Counted from the first letter of the stretch, positions 1 to 8,170 are shown. The stretch is DNA of 10,475 nt from Candidatus Zixiibacteriota bacterium (GCA_003641415.1 QNAG01000085.1:1-10475), one strand, 5' to 3'. The notes: generated by a model from the letters alone, not told the origin. Translations and numbers: made by a program.

Positions 1-390
1 ATATAGTAGCGTACCATAAAGAGCGTAAATTAAGCCTGCTATCAAACCAACTGTTTGTCCGTAGAGTAGATATCCCACGCGATAAGTAAAGTAAGCAGTT
101 CCGCCACAAACGAGCAGTTGCAGGAATTTTGACCAGAAAATAGACGCTCCTGTTATCCATCGTAGCAACGCCAAAAAGTAGGGGTACAGCGGTGCCCGAA
201 ACCAGGCGCCTTCGCCCCAGAATGACTTGTCGATGATATCAGCAGCCCACATCCAGTGCCACTTCTCGTCGACCATAGGAACAGTGAAGCCGGGATTTGA
301 GCTTAGTTCCAACAGGTACACAAATCGTACCACAAGAGCAACACTAACAGCAATTAGCGGGTATCTATTTCTATATATGAAGTCTTTCAT
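1..390 (-). CDS. Membrane glycosyltransferase, ArnT/GT39 (PMT_2)-like, N-terminal part
   Basis: The frame opens at ATG 388-390 and stays open for 130 codons to the window edge, so the C-terminus is missing. A short basic N-terminus (MKDFIYRNR) precedes a first membrane segment at about residues 11-28. A periplasmic loop follows with an Asp in VPMVDEKWHWMW (D41) and then FRAPLYPYFLALL (64-76). Further hydrophobic segments lie at about 86-103 and 112-130. An Asp in the first external loop followed by an R-x-P-x-Y-P-x-F segment is typical of polyprenyl-phosphate-sugar-dependent glycosyltransferases (ArnT, GT39, PMT_2 families), which move a sugar from a lipid carrier to lipid or protein at the outer face of the inner membrane. 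The acceptor cannot be told. It starts 52 bases after the stop of the OPT gene on the same strand, so the two may be cotranscribed. I see no strong ribosome binding site. Confidence 0.75.
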   Translation of the reverse strand, partial: MKDFIYRNRYPLIAVSVALVVRFVYLLELSSNPGFTVPMVDEKWHWMWAADIIDKSFWGEGAWFRAPLYPYFLALLRWITGASIFWSKFLQLLVCGGTAYFTYRVGYLLYGQTVGLIAGLIYALYGTLLY

Positions 391-442
391 ATTACAAGTG
401 ATGGTACCATGGCATATTTAGTCTTGCATAAAAACAGCAGCT

Positions 443-2425
443 TTATCTTTTGCTATCTTTTTTTCTTCCCATGCCCTTATACGCCAGATGAGCTAATAAA
501 GCTGTAAGAAGTGCAAACAGTATTAATGAAAGATAAGGACTAAAGCTACCTGAAAGTCTGTCAAACGTACTGTCATGATTATCGTAGAAATTCATGTAAC
601 TTCCAGAGGCGCCTAATATGAAAGCCGTAATGACACCTATTATTGAATAACCCGCTACGAGTCCGGATGAGAACAACACGCCGCCCTCGTTGCGTTCTTT
701 GTACTCTTTATCATTTGATGATTTGCGAATAAACCATGCTACTATCCCACCTATCATAATTGGTGTTGATAATGAAAGTGGAAGGTACAATCCGATAGCA
801 AAGGGCAATGATGAGATGCCCAGAAGTTCTACTGCCAGGGCAATCATGGCTCCAACTATAATTGGCGCCCAGGAGAGATTGGAGTTCATTACTCCTTGGA
901 CGATAGTAGCCATGACATTGGCTTGAGGCGCCAAAAGAGGTGTTCTTCCGGTTGCCCCCTCCACAAAGCCAAAAACATCATTGAGATAGTAAATAGTGAA
1001 ACCCATAGCCAAAGCGGGGAAGAGAAGTCCTATGAATTCGGTAAGCTGCTGTTTCCACGGTGTTGCCCCAAGCAGATAACCTGTTTTGAGGTCCTGGGCG
1101 ATATCGCCGGACATACATACAGCAATACAGACAATAGAGCCGACTGACATAGCAGTGATCATCCCTGCTGTTCCTTCTACTCCAAAATATAGCAGAATCA
1201 AACACGTTACCAGCAGAGTAGCAATGGTCATGCCCGACACTGGCGATGAAGAAGAACCCACGATGCCGACAATCCGAGCCGCTACAACAACGAAGAAGAA
1301 ACCGAATAGTACAGAAAGGAGGGCGCCAAGGAAGTGCAGCTCTGTCCCCGGTAGCATCCAGATGGCGAGTATGACGACAACGACTCCAAGCAGAACCCAT
1401 TTCATTGAAAGGTCCTTGTCAGTGCGAGGAACATCATTGGTAGTTTTCTTTCCAATAAGTTCGTTAAAGCCTTTTCCGAAGGAAGACAGTATTACAGGGA
1501 AAGATTTCATGAGACTTACGAAACCTCCCAATGCCACTGCGCCTACTCCAAGGTACTTGATGTAGAAATTACGCAAATCTGGAGGTGTCATCTCTGCAAT
1601 CGGAATTGTCCCCGGGGAAATTATTATGCCCGGTATCTGTTCCCCAATGAACATAATTAGTGGCCCAATGCCCAGGTAGCCTAAAACAGCACCTCCCATC
1701 ATGAGCGCTGCAATGCGTGGACCAATGATATATCCCACTCCAAGAAGGGCGGGGGTAGCATCGATACCAATTGTGCCACCTTTAAAGAAACCCTTAAAGT
1801 GATAATCCACAATTTCCGTCCACGATTTAAATGTCTCCATGCAGATTGTATAGAGTGTTCCTATACCAATACCTGCGAAGACCATTTTTGCTTTGCCACC
1901 ACCCTCATCACCAGCCACTATAATCTCGGCGCAGGCAGTGCCTTCAGGGAATTTCAAATTGTTGTGTTCGTGATGGACCAGGTATTTGCGCAGTGGTATC
2001 ATCAAGAGTATTCCCAACGTTCCACCTAACATCGATAGCCAGAATATCTGACTCTTGGATATCTCATGAACATAACCAGAGGCAACTAACTCATTATTGG
2101 CAGCCCAGATAAAAAAAGCTGGAATGGTGAAAATAATACCGGCAGCAAGCGATTCACCGGCTGAACCAATGGTCTGTACAATATTGTTTTCGAGTACAGT
2201 AGAACTTTTAAAAAACAGGCGTAGTACAGCCATTGATATAACTGCAGCTGGGATAGATGCTGATACGGTCATACCAAGTTTGAGCCCCATATAGGCATTT
2301 GCAACTCCGAAAACGACGGATATCAAAATACCCAGAATGATGGCTTTCCAAGTGACTTCCGGTATAACGCTGGTATGTGGTACTACTGGTTTGAAATTGT
2401 CGTTGAGCTTGTCTGGACTGCTCAT
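443..2425 (-). CDS. OPT-family oligopeptide transporter
   Basis: This 660-residue polytopic inner-membrane protein has many hydrophobic segments spread over its whole length. Residues 81-92 read NIVQTIGSAGES, followed by a LKFPEGTACAE segment and a GDEGGGKAK loop. These are hallmarks of prokaryotic members of the OPT/YSL superfamily (TIGR00733-type), which carry short peptides or metal chelates, probably with protons. The length fits the family and no break is seen. The start is backed by GGAGG at 2431-2435, five bases before the ATG. It lies 168 bases downstream of the biotin-carrier gene on the same strand, with no convincing terminator or consensus promoter between them, so it may be read through from the leucine operon or have its own weak promoter. 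A role in feeding peptides to amino-acid catabolism is inferred from the neighbours. The true substrate is unknown. Confidence 0.9.
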   Translation of the reverse strand: MSSPDKLNDNFKPVVPHTSVIPEVTWKAIILGILISVVFGVANAYMGLKLGMTVSASIPAAVISMAVLRLFFKSSTVLENNIVQTIGSAGESLAAGIIFTIPAFFIWAANNELVASGYVHEISKSQIFWLSMLGGTLGILLMIPLRKYLVHHEHNNLKFPEGTACAEIIVAGDEGGGKAKMVFAGIGIGTLYTICMETFKSWTEIVDYHFKGFFKGGTIGIDATPALLGVGYIIGPRIAALMMGGAVLGYLGIGPLIMFIGEQIPGIIISPGTIPIAEMTPPDLRNFYIKYLGVGAVALGGFVSLMKSFPVILSSFGKGFNELIGKKTTNDVPRTDKDLSMKWVLLGVVVVILAIWMLPGTELHFLGALLSVLFGFFFVVVAARIVGIVGSSSSPVSGMTIATLLVTCLILLYFGVEGTAGMITAMSVGSIVCIAVCMSGDIAQDLKTGYLLGATPWKQQLTEFIGLLFPALAMGFTIYYLNDVFGFVEGATGRTPLLAPQANVMATIVQGVMNSNLSWAPIIVGAMIALAVELLGISSLPFAIGLYLPLSLSTPIMIGGIVAWFIRKSSNDKEYKERNEGGVLFSSGLVAGYSIIGVITAFILGASGSYMNFYDNHDSTFDRLSGSFSPYLSLILFALLTALLAHLAYKGMGRKKDSKR

Positions 2426-2593
2426 ATTAACCTCCGTATTATCAGTGGAGTCTTTTTGAATTATGATAAGTTAGGTGAAGGTCTATGAGAGTCAAGCTTT
2501 TAACTGCAAGCTTATGCGGTACGGGGAAGTCTCTCTTTGGGACAAACCCGGAATATCCGCCCAAAACAAGAAGAATATGTTGTGGTTTGTAAA
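2426..2593. other. Spacer between carrier and OPT genes
   Basis: This 168-base gap holds the GGAGG ribosome binding site for the OPT gene at its left end. A TTGACT hexamer is present on the minus strand (2488-2493), but no good -10 box lies at the right distance. Two AAGCTT hexamers (2494-2499 and 2508-2513) form a weak 6-bp inverted repeat with no T-run. I cannot assign a promoter or a terminator here with confidence. Confidence 0.5.
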
Positions 2594-3112
2594 CTAATCG
2601 GATTGTTCCTGCTTGGCTAACTCCAGTTCGATGATAGGGCTATCAGTGTCGACTTGATCTCCGTCAGCGAAATTAATAGCTTTGACCTTGCCGTTGGCGC
2701 GACATAGAACCGGGTTTTCCATCTTCATCGCCTCGACAATGACAAGCTGTTGTTTCTCGGTGACCTCGTCGCCGACCGCAACCAGCAGCTTGACGATCTT
2801 GCCCGGCATAGGCGCAAAGACTTTATCTTTCTCTCCACCGGCATCTCCAGCACCACTACCGAAAGCGTCATCGGAAGGTTCTTTTAGTTCGATGAGGACA
2901 GAATCTATATCGACATAAGTTGTCCCATTCTGGCTGCGAGCAACCGCCACCAGTCGGCGTTTCCCGTTGATGAAGGCGTTGAACAGATTGTCGCCGGATG
3001 GATAGAACTCCACGACCTTGTTGTCTATCGTAACAAAAAAGGTCTCACCTTTCTTCTCTACGGCCGAGGTGACAGTATCATACCCCTCGATCAGAAACTC
3101 GTAGCTACTCAT
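2594..3112 (-). CDS. Biotin carboxyl carrier subunit (BT-like + biotinyl domain) of methylcrotonyl-CoA carboxylase
   Basis: This 172-residue protein has a beta-rich N-terminal part (about 1-75) that resembles the BT bridging region of fused MCC/PCC alpha subunits. A Gly/Asp/Ser-rich linker (about 78-95) follows, then a biotinyl domain (about 98-166). The biotin attachment motif EAMKMENP lies at 127-134, with K130 as the lysine that holidase-type ligases (BirA) would biotinylate. The swinging biotin carries CO2 from the biotin carboxylase to the MccB carboxyltransferase in the cytoplasm. The ATG lies inside the end of the upstream biotin carboxylase gene in an 8-base overlap (ATGAGTAG), with AGGAGA eight bases upstream, so translation is probably coupled. 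Fused alpha subunits carry this as their C-terminal third. It could instead serve an acyl-CoA carboxylase of broader specificity, but the neighbours point to methylcrotonyl-CoA. Confidence 0.9.
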   Translation of the reverse strand: MSSYEFLIEGYDTVTSAVEKKGETFFVTIDNKVVEFYPSGDNLFNAFINGKRRLVAVARSQNGTTYVDIDSVLIELKEPSDDAFGSGAGDAGGEKDKVFAPMPGKIVKLLVAVGDEVTEKQQLVIVEAMKMENPVLCRANGKVKAINFADGDQVDTDSPIIELELAKQEQSD

Positions 3113-4625
3113 TGATGGAATCTCCTATCTGCCAACTACCTATTGTTTGCCATGGCGAGGGAGTAATAGCAGTGTCACCTTCCCTGCTAAAGGCTCCTGA
3201 AGAGGGTACAGCTTGCGCAGCTACACTGGCTGCTGCAACCGCGATATTTTGGTAGACTTTGAGGTTGAGCTTTCGGTCGTTCATATGCTTCTCAATAAAA
3301 TCAGTGTAGGTACGGCCAGCCATAAACTCTGGATGTGACATGACATCGATCATGAACTTCTTGGATGTTTTTACCCCAAGTATCTTGTAGGCATTGAGAG
3401 CATCTATCATCTTTCTGACGGCCAGTTCTCGTGTGGGAGCGTGGACAATCAGCTTGGCCAGAATCGGGTCGTAATCAATTGTGACTTCCATTCCGGCCGC
3501 GATACCCGAATCGACCCGAACGTCCGGACCTACCGGTTCGGAGTAATGAAGAATAATGCCAGTCGAGGGCATGAAATTGTTCTCACCGTCTTCGGCATAA
3601 ATGCGGCATTCGATAGCGTGTCCGCGTTGAGTGAGATTCCTCACTTGTTCGGATAGTTCCAACCCTGCGGCGATACGAATCTGTTCGACGACCAGGTCCA
3701 CGCCAGTGACCATCTCAGTGATAGGGTGTTCGACTTGAATGCGAGTATTCATCTCAAGGAAGTAATACTTCCCGGTCTCATCGAGCAGAAACTCAACCGT
3801 ACCGGCATTGGTATAATCAGCCGCCCGAGCGACCTTGACGGCATCGGCGCCCATACGAGCACGCAGATCGTCATCGAGCGCCATTGACGGCGTTTCTTCG
3901 ATGATCTTCTGGTGTCTTCGCTGGATAGAGCATTCGCGCTCGAAAACGTGGATCGTGTTCCCATGGGTGTCAGCTATAACTTGAAATTCGATATGGCGCG
4001 GATTGACGATATATTTCTCAAGATAGACGGTGTCGTCATTGAACGCGTTTTTAGCTTCGCGGCGCGCTGCCTCAAGAGCATCCTCAAGTTCGTCCGCAGC
4101 CTTTACAACCCGCATGCCCTTGCCGCCACCTCCAGCCGCCGCCTTGATAATTACCGGGTAGCCAGCTTCCTCGGCAGTCTTTTTGTACAATTCAACATCG
4201 ACCGAGGAATCCTTCATTCCCGGGATCAGAGGAATACCAGCATCAGCCATCTTGACGCGTGAAGCTACCTTGTTACCGAGCAGTCTTATCGCCTCTGGAG
4301 AAGGACCGATAAACGTAATCTTTTCTTCGATACACCGTTGCACCAGGATCGGATTCTCAGCCAGAAAACCATAGCCGGGATGAATCGCGTCACAGCCGGT
4401 TTCTTTGGCCGCATTGATGATCTTCTCGATATCGAGATATGATTCACGCGGCGGCGAAGCGCCAATGTGTACCGCCTCATCGGCGAAAAAGCGATGTTTG
4501 CTCCCGCGATCGGCATCTGAATACACAGCCACGCATGGAACCCCGAGTGTGCGACAGGCATTCATTACCCTGACAGCAATCTCAGATCGATTGGCCACCA
4601 ATATCTTGTTGAAAAGTTGCTTCAT
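3105..4625 (-). CDS. Biotin carboxylase subunit of methylcrotonyl-CoA carboxylase (AccC/MccA-like)
   Basis: This protein carboxylates carrier-bound biotin using ATP and bicarbonate. Its 506 residues show, in order, the preATP-grasp domain (NKILVANRSEIAVRV, 6-20), the ATP-grasp glycine loop (AAAGGGGKGMR, 162-172), ERECSIQRRHQK (229-240), the catalytic stretch FLEMNTRIQVEHP (289-301) and the C-terminal domain (ECRIYAED, 339-346). Residues matching the E. coli AccC active site are in place with a small offset: K119, K161, H211, K240, E278, E291, N293, R295 and R341. AccC is about 450 residues; here a tail of some 55 follows, Ala/Ser-rich and ending SPWQTIGSWQIGDSINE. That resembles the linker in fused MCC/PCC alpha chains just before the BT domain, so this is the front of a split alpha subunit. 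The start at ATG 4623-4625 has GAGGTGA upstream. It lies 31 bases after liuC. Confidence 0.93.
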   Translation of the reverse strand: MKQLFNKILVANRSEIAVRVMNACRTLGVPCVAVYSDADRGSKHRFFADEAVHIGASPPRESYLDIEKIINAAKETGCDAIHPGYGFLAENPILVQRCIEEKITFIGPSPEAIRLLGNKVASRVKMADAGIPLIPGMKDSSVDVELYKKTAEEAGYPVIIKAAAGGGGKGMRVVKAADELEDALEAARREAKNAFNDDTVYLEKYIVNPRHIEFQVIADTHGNTIHVFERECSIQRRHQKIIEETPSMALDDDLRARMGADAVKVARAADYTNAGTVEFLLDETGKYYFLEMNTRIQVEHPITEMVTGVDLVVEQIRIAAGLELSEQVRNLTQRGHAIECRIYAEDGENNFMPSTGIILHYSEPVGPDVRVDSGIAAGMEVTIDYDPILAKLIVHAPTRELAVRKMIDALNAYKILGVKTSKKFMIDVMSHPEFMAGRTYTDFIEKHMNDRKLNLKVYQNIAVAAASVAAQAVPSSGAFSREGDTAITPSPWQTIGSWQIGDSINE

Positions 4626-4656
4626 TACTAAGTGTCACCTCATTGACAGGTCAATT

Positions 4657-5439
4657 TCATTGCGCCCACTTTGGCTTGCGCTTGTTAAGAAATGCGTCCA
4701 TCCCCTCCTGACCTTCGTCAGACACTCTCAAGCGAGCGATCATATCTGCCGTATACGGTTTGAACTGCTCCGGCGACATAGCAGGCACTTCACTAATCAG
4801 TTTCTTGGCCATCGCTACCGCTTCCGGCCCGGAGGATAGAATCCATTTGACCAGCTTGTCCACTTCATCGTTGAGTTGGTCATCATTGACCACACGGTTG
4901 ACCAATCCAACTTCATAGGCGCGATCGCCATTCATGCGCTCGCCGGTGATGAATAGTTCGCGTGTCTTTCCCTCTCCTATCTTTCTTATGACATAGGGGC
5001 CGATGCAGGCTGGGACGACACCGATCTTCACTTCGGAGAATGAGAACACCGCCGACCGGGCTGCGATAGCAATATCGCACACAGCTACAAAGCCGGTTCC
5101 GCCGCCAATGGCGGCACCATTGACACGGCCGATTACCGGCCGCTTGCAGGTGTAGATGCTATAGAAAAGGTCAGCCAGAGCGTTGGATTCGGCGAGGTTT
5201 TCATCGAATGTCTGCTTGATAACTCCACGCATCCAGTTTAGATCAGCTCCAGCGCAGAATGATTTGCCAGCACCGGTCAGAAGCACAACACGGATGTCAT
5301 CATCCGAATTGATGTCCTCGAAAACTTCAGCCATTTCAGTAAGGACAATACCGTTGAAGGCGTTGTGAATCTCCGGTCGGTTAAACGTGACCAGAGCTTG
5401 CCGGTCTTTCTTTTCGTATGTAATCGTGGTCAGGTTCAT
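4657..5439 (-). CDS. liuC: Methylglutaconyl-CoA hydratase (enoyl-CoA hydratase family)
   Basis: This 260-residue crotonase-fold protein probably hydrates 3-methylglutaconyl-CoA to HMG-CoA, the leucine-pathway step after MCC. The first oxyanion-hole motif is SFCAGADLNWM (60-70), a wording common in LiuC; the second is NGAAIGGGTGF (108-118). Of the two catalytic glutamates of classical crotonases, the first (GGGCE in rat) is Gly here (GGGTG), while the second is present as E136 in SFSEVKIG. I recall bacterial LiuC-type enzymes with the same change, so it need not mean loss of activity. The C-terminus (EGMDAFLNKRKPKW, 245-258) is typical of the family. The position between mccB and the biotin carboxylase supports the assignment; on sequence alone it could be a general enoyl-CoA hydratase. 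GGAGG at 5451-5455 is eleven bases from the ATG, rather far. The gap to mccB is 21 bases. Confidence 0.85.
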   Translation of the reverse strand: MNLTTITYEKKDRQALVTFNRPEIHNAFNGIVLTEMAEVFEDINSDDDIRVVLLTGAGKSFCAGADLNWMRGVIKQTFDENLAESNALADLFYSIYTCKRPVIGRVNGAAIGGGTGFVAVCDIAIAARSAVFSFSEVKIGVVPACIGPYVIRKIGEGKTRELFITGERMNGDRAYEVGLVNRVVNDDQLNDEVDKLVKWILSSGPEAVAMAKKLISEVPAMSPEQFKPYTADMIARLRVSDEGQEGMDAFLNKRKPKWAQ

Positions 5440-5460
5440 AGGTTTATCAGCCTCCGGCTG

Positions 5461-7068
5461 TTACATCCTGAATACGCCGTATTTCTGATCCGGTATTTCG
5501 GCGTTAAGCGAAGCTGAAATGCCCAAGGCCAACGCCTGGCGAGTTTCGGTGAAGCCTAATATGCCGTCATCCCACAAACGCGCGCCGGAATAATACGGCG
5601 TGGATTCTGCTTCATACTTGTCTATTATCGGTTGACGAATCTCATCAATTTCTTCAGGGCTTAGCTTGCGGCCTTCCTTCTCCAGTTGTCGAATCTTTAC
5701 AGTCGCTAACACTCCGGCTGCCTGTTCACCTCCCATGACGCAAATCTTGGCATTTGGCCACATCCACATGATACGAGGGAAATATCCTCGCCCACACATA
5801 GCGTAGTTGCCGGCGCCATAGGAGCCACCGATAACTACCGTGAACTTGGGTACATCGGCATTGGCCACGGCGTGGACCAGTTTGGCGCCGTCACGGGCGA
5901 TACCACCCGCTTCGTATTGCCGCCCAACGATGAAGCCCGAGATGTTTTGAAGAAAGAGTAGGGGGATCTTACGCTCGGTACAAAGTTCGATAAAGTGTGA
6001 ACCCTTAAGCGATGATTCGGAGAATAGCACACCGTTGTTGCCGAGGATACCAACAGGGTAACCCATTATGTGAGCAAAACCCGTCACGAGGGTGGCACCA
6101 TAAAGCTCTTTGAACTCATGGAACCGGGAGCCATCGACTATACGAGCAATAACTTCGCGTACATCGAAAGGTTTGCGGAGATCGTTGGAAACAACGCCGT
6201 ACAATTCGTCGGGGTTGTAATACGGCTCCTCGGGAGCCATTCGGTCAATGGGAAACTTGGCTGGGCGGTTGAGATTCTCAATGATGTTACGGCATATCTG
6301 TAACGAATGCTCATCGTTCTGGGCATAGTGGTCGGACACGCCGGAGGTACGACAATGCACGTCGGCTCCGCCCAACTCTTCCGCTGTTACCACTTCCCCC
6401 GTGGCGGCTTTCACCAGCGGCGGACCGCCGATAAAAATCGTGGCCTGCTTGCGAACCATGATGGTCTCGTCGGACATAGCCGGCAAGTATGCTCCACCCG
6501 CGGTACAGGAACCCATTACGACCGATATTTGGGTGAGTCCTTTGGCCGACATACGTGCCTGATTGTAGAAGATACGGCCGAAATGATCCTTATCGGGAAA
6601 GGTTCCCGACTGGCGGGGGAGAAAGATCCCGCCGGAATCCACGAGATAGATACACGGCAAGTGATTCTCTTCGGCCACCCTCTGAGCGCGAGCATGCTTA
6701 AGAATAGTTATCGGGTAGTAGGTTCCGCCTTTTACCGTAGCGTCGTTGGCGATAACCATAACTCCTCGTCCGTGCACGGTACCGATGCCTGTGATTAACC
6801 CCGCAGCGGGAGCATCGTTGTCATACATATCGTAGGCGGCGAGAGGACTTAGCTCGAGAAAGGGAGTGTTTTTATCAAGTAGTTTGGCTACCCTATCACG
6901 AGTGAGCAGCTTATTACGATCAAGGTGACGTTGTCGGGATTTCTCAGGTCCCCCAAGTTTAACCTTTTCCAGCCGTTCTTTGAATTGGTTATGCTGTTTT
7001 TTGTTAAGATCATAATTGAGTTTGTAATCGTCAGAACTGGTGCTGATCTTTGATTCTATTCTGAACAT
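5461..7068 (-). CDS. mccB: Methylcrotonyl-CoA carboxylase carboxyltransferase (beta) subunit
   Basis: This 535-residue protein moves CO2 from carboxybiotin to 3-methylcrotonyl-CoA, giving 3-methylglutaconyl-CoA. It has two crotonase-like carboxyltransferase halves: the N half with GSCTAGGAYLPAMSDE (186-201), an oxyanion-type turn for the acyl-CoA, and the C half with GGSYGAGNYAMCGR (414-427), facing the biotin side. Stretches such as APAAGLITGIG (86-96), ANDATVKGGTYYPIT (107-121), DKDHFGRIFYNQA (159-171), GPPLVKAATGE (215-225) and LGGADVHCRTSGVSDHYA (232-249) are closer to mitochondrial MCCB and bacterial LiuB than to propionyl-CoA carboxylase beta. Length is as expected and no frame break is seen. 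It is the first gene of the operon, with GGAAG seven bases before the ATG and a good promoter 71-99 bases upstream of it. It is also known as liuB. Confidence 0.95.
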   Translation of the reverse strand: MFRIESKISTSSDDYKLNYDLNKKQHNQFKERLEKVKLGGPEKSRQRHLDRNKLLTRDRVAKLLDKNTPFLELSPLAAYDMYDNDAPAAGLITGIGTVHGRGVMVIANDATVKGGTYYPITILKHARAQRVAEENHLPCIYLVDSGGIFLPRQSGTFPDKDHFGRIFYNQARMSAKGLTQISVVMGSCTAGGAYLPAMSDETIMVRKQATIFIGGPPLVKAATGEVVTAEELGGADVHCRTSGVSDHYAQNDEHSLQICRNIIENLNRPAKFPIDRMAPEEPYYNPDELYGVVSNDLRKPFDVREVIARIVDGSRFHEFKELYGATLVTGFAHIMGYPVGILGNNGVLFSESSLKGSHFIELCTERKIPLLFLQNISGFIVGRQYEAGGIARDGAKLVHAVANADVPKFTVVIGGSYGAGNYAMCGRGYFPRIMWMWPNAKICVMGGEQAAGVLATVKIRQLEKEGRKLSPEEIDEIRQPIIDKYEAESTPYYSGARLWDDGILGFTETRQALALGISASLNAEIPDQKYGVFRM

Positions 7069-7138
7069 GGGCGTTTCTTCCGTAACTTAAGATGTCTCTG
7101 TTCGCATACTGCTATAACAACTGTCATCATCAGGGCAG

Positions 7139-7167
7139 AATATAGGAAGATCAGAAGACTTTGTAAA
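7139..7167 (-). promoter_or_regulatory. Sigma70-type promoter of the mccB-liuC-carboxylase operon
   Basis: On the minus strand TTTACA (7162-7167) is followed after exactly 17 bases by TATATT (7139-7144). Each hexamer differs from consensus by one base. Transcription would start near 7132, giving a leader of about 64 bases before mccB. The -35 box lies only 17 bases beyond the stop codon of the upstream gene, so the operon seems to have its own promoter. This is read from sequence only. Confidence 0.55.
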
Positions 7168-7183
7168 GGACTTGGCCAGCCAC

Positions 7184-8170
7184 TTAATCAGTGTTTTTTG
7201 GAAAAGCTTCGACCGCCTGGATTAACAGGTCGTGGTGAGACATGCCACTGCTGTACACTTTCTCATAGAAAGGCACGATGTGCTCCTCATTCATGTTGGT
7301 CAGGGGATAGACGAGATCATCGGTGCCGAGAATTATGCGATTGTAGAACTTAGACAGACACTCAAATGCCGCATACAGGTGTTGCCTGTCATATTGTTCG
7401 GTGGAGATGAGTTCGAATAGAGTCTCCATCAACAAGTGAGTGCCGATCTCATGGCTCAGGAGTTGGCAGGTCTGTTCAAGCGGTTTGTCGTAGTAAAACA
7501 GGTTGCTGGAGTACCCAATAGAATTAGCATCGGGACCGCCCTTGTTGGCAAAACAGAGAACGAATTCATATATTCGAGCCTTGAAAGTGATGCCAAGAAA
7601 CTGCTCCCACTTGGCAATTAAATCGTTACGTGCAACAAAGTCACTTAGTTCCTGCAATCTCTGCGCCATTGATTTTTTCGCTTCCGGCCAGACCTGTTCT
7701 CGATAGAGATTAACACTGTTCATGAATATCTCAGCCGTTCGTCGGAAAAGATCGTGGAAGTTCTGATCTGCATCGTCGGGGAAGTCGATTCCCTGTCGAA
7801 CATGTTTCATTATTGGGTCAGACCAGTCAGCTTCGGAATAACGCTCGATGATCGGATTCGTATCCCCTGAGATCAGCACTCTGCGAACGATGTTAAAATA
7901 CTCGCGGAATTCTCCCCTTGTTTCGAGCTTGAGCCATGCTGGCAGGAACACAAACGAATTGGCTAACGGGCTTGGCTCCCCGGTGTCTATCCATAGGAGC
8001 CATCCGTTATATTTCAAAAAGGCTAAATCGTGGGGGTAGACTGAGCTCTGGTACTTGTTGGCGTAATTAGAATCATAACTAATTCGGGCTACAGCCAACA
8101 TATGCCAGATAAAATTAGGACCGAATCGGTCGGTTATTACAATTTTAACGGGTTCATTGGAATTAGACAT
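7184..8170 (-). CDS. Unrecognised protein with HEIGTH (HExxxH) zinc-metallopeptidase-like motif
   Basis: I do not recognise this 328-residue protein as a named family. It has no signal peptide and no clear membrane segment, so it is probably cytoplasmic. The N-terminal half (1-130) is rich in aromatic residues (YNGWLLWIDTGEPSP, about 54-68). The middle is helical and charged (about 135-200). Residues 238-249 read LSHEIGTHLLME. H240, E241 and H245 form an HExxxH motif; 25 residues after H245 comes E270 in AAFECLSKFYNRI, a possible third ligand. HEIGTH followed by a helix with Glu recalls DUF1704/MATCAP-type peptidases, whose HExxxH is followed by an EGLA-like motif, but the rest does not obviously match. 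Peptidase activity is inference. The start at ATG 8168-8170 has only an A-rich weak ribosome binding site; M24 is an alternative. It has its own promoter and precedes the leucine operon in the same direction. Confidence 0.75.
   Translation of the reverse strand: MSNSNEPVKIVITDRFGPNFIWHMLAVARISYDSNYANKYQSSVYPHDLAFLKYNGWLLWIDTGEPSPLANSFVFLPAWLKLETRGEFREYFNIVRRVLISGDTNPIIERYSEADWSDPIMKHVRQGIDFPDDADQNFHDLFRRTAEIFMNSVNLYREQVWPEAKKSMAQRLQELSDFVARNDLIAKWEQFLGITFKARIYEFVLCFANKGGPDANSIGYSSNLFYYDKPLEQTCQLLSHEIGTHLLMETLFELISTEQYDRQHLYAAFECLSKFYNRIILGTDDLVYPLTNMNEEHIVPFYEKVYSSGMSHHDLLIQAVEAFPKNTD

Noticed and set aside
978..1565. Open frames of 140 codons (minus, 978-1400) and 159 codons (plus, 1086-1565) inside the OPT gene
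   Set aside because: They overlap a clear 660-residue transporter and show no family-like sequence or ribosome binding site; they are shadows of its codon pattern.
2466..2493. Possible OPT promoter starting with TTGACT on the minus strand (2488-2493)
   Set aside because: With 16-19 base spacers the best -10 matches are TAACTT or ACTTAT, too poor to call.
2494..2513. AAGCTT...AAGCTT inverted repeat as terminator of the carboxylase operon
   Set aside because: The stem is only 6 bp, AT-rich, has no following T-run, and each hexamer is itself a palindrome, so chance explains it.
6307..6798. 163-codon plus-strand frame opposite mccB
   Set aside because: It lies entirely antisense to a highly conserved carboxyltransferase, and its composition looks like reverse-strand translation rather than a protein.
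7145..7175. Imperfect palindrome around AAGACTTTGTAAAGGACTT as terminator of the HEIGTH gene
   Set aside because: It has several mismatches and no T-run, and the bases are better explained as part of the mccB promoter.
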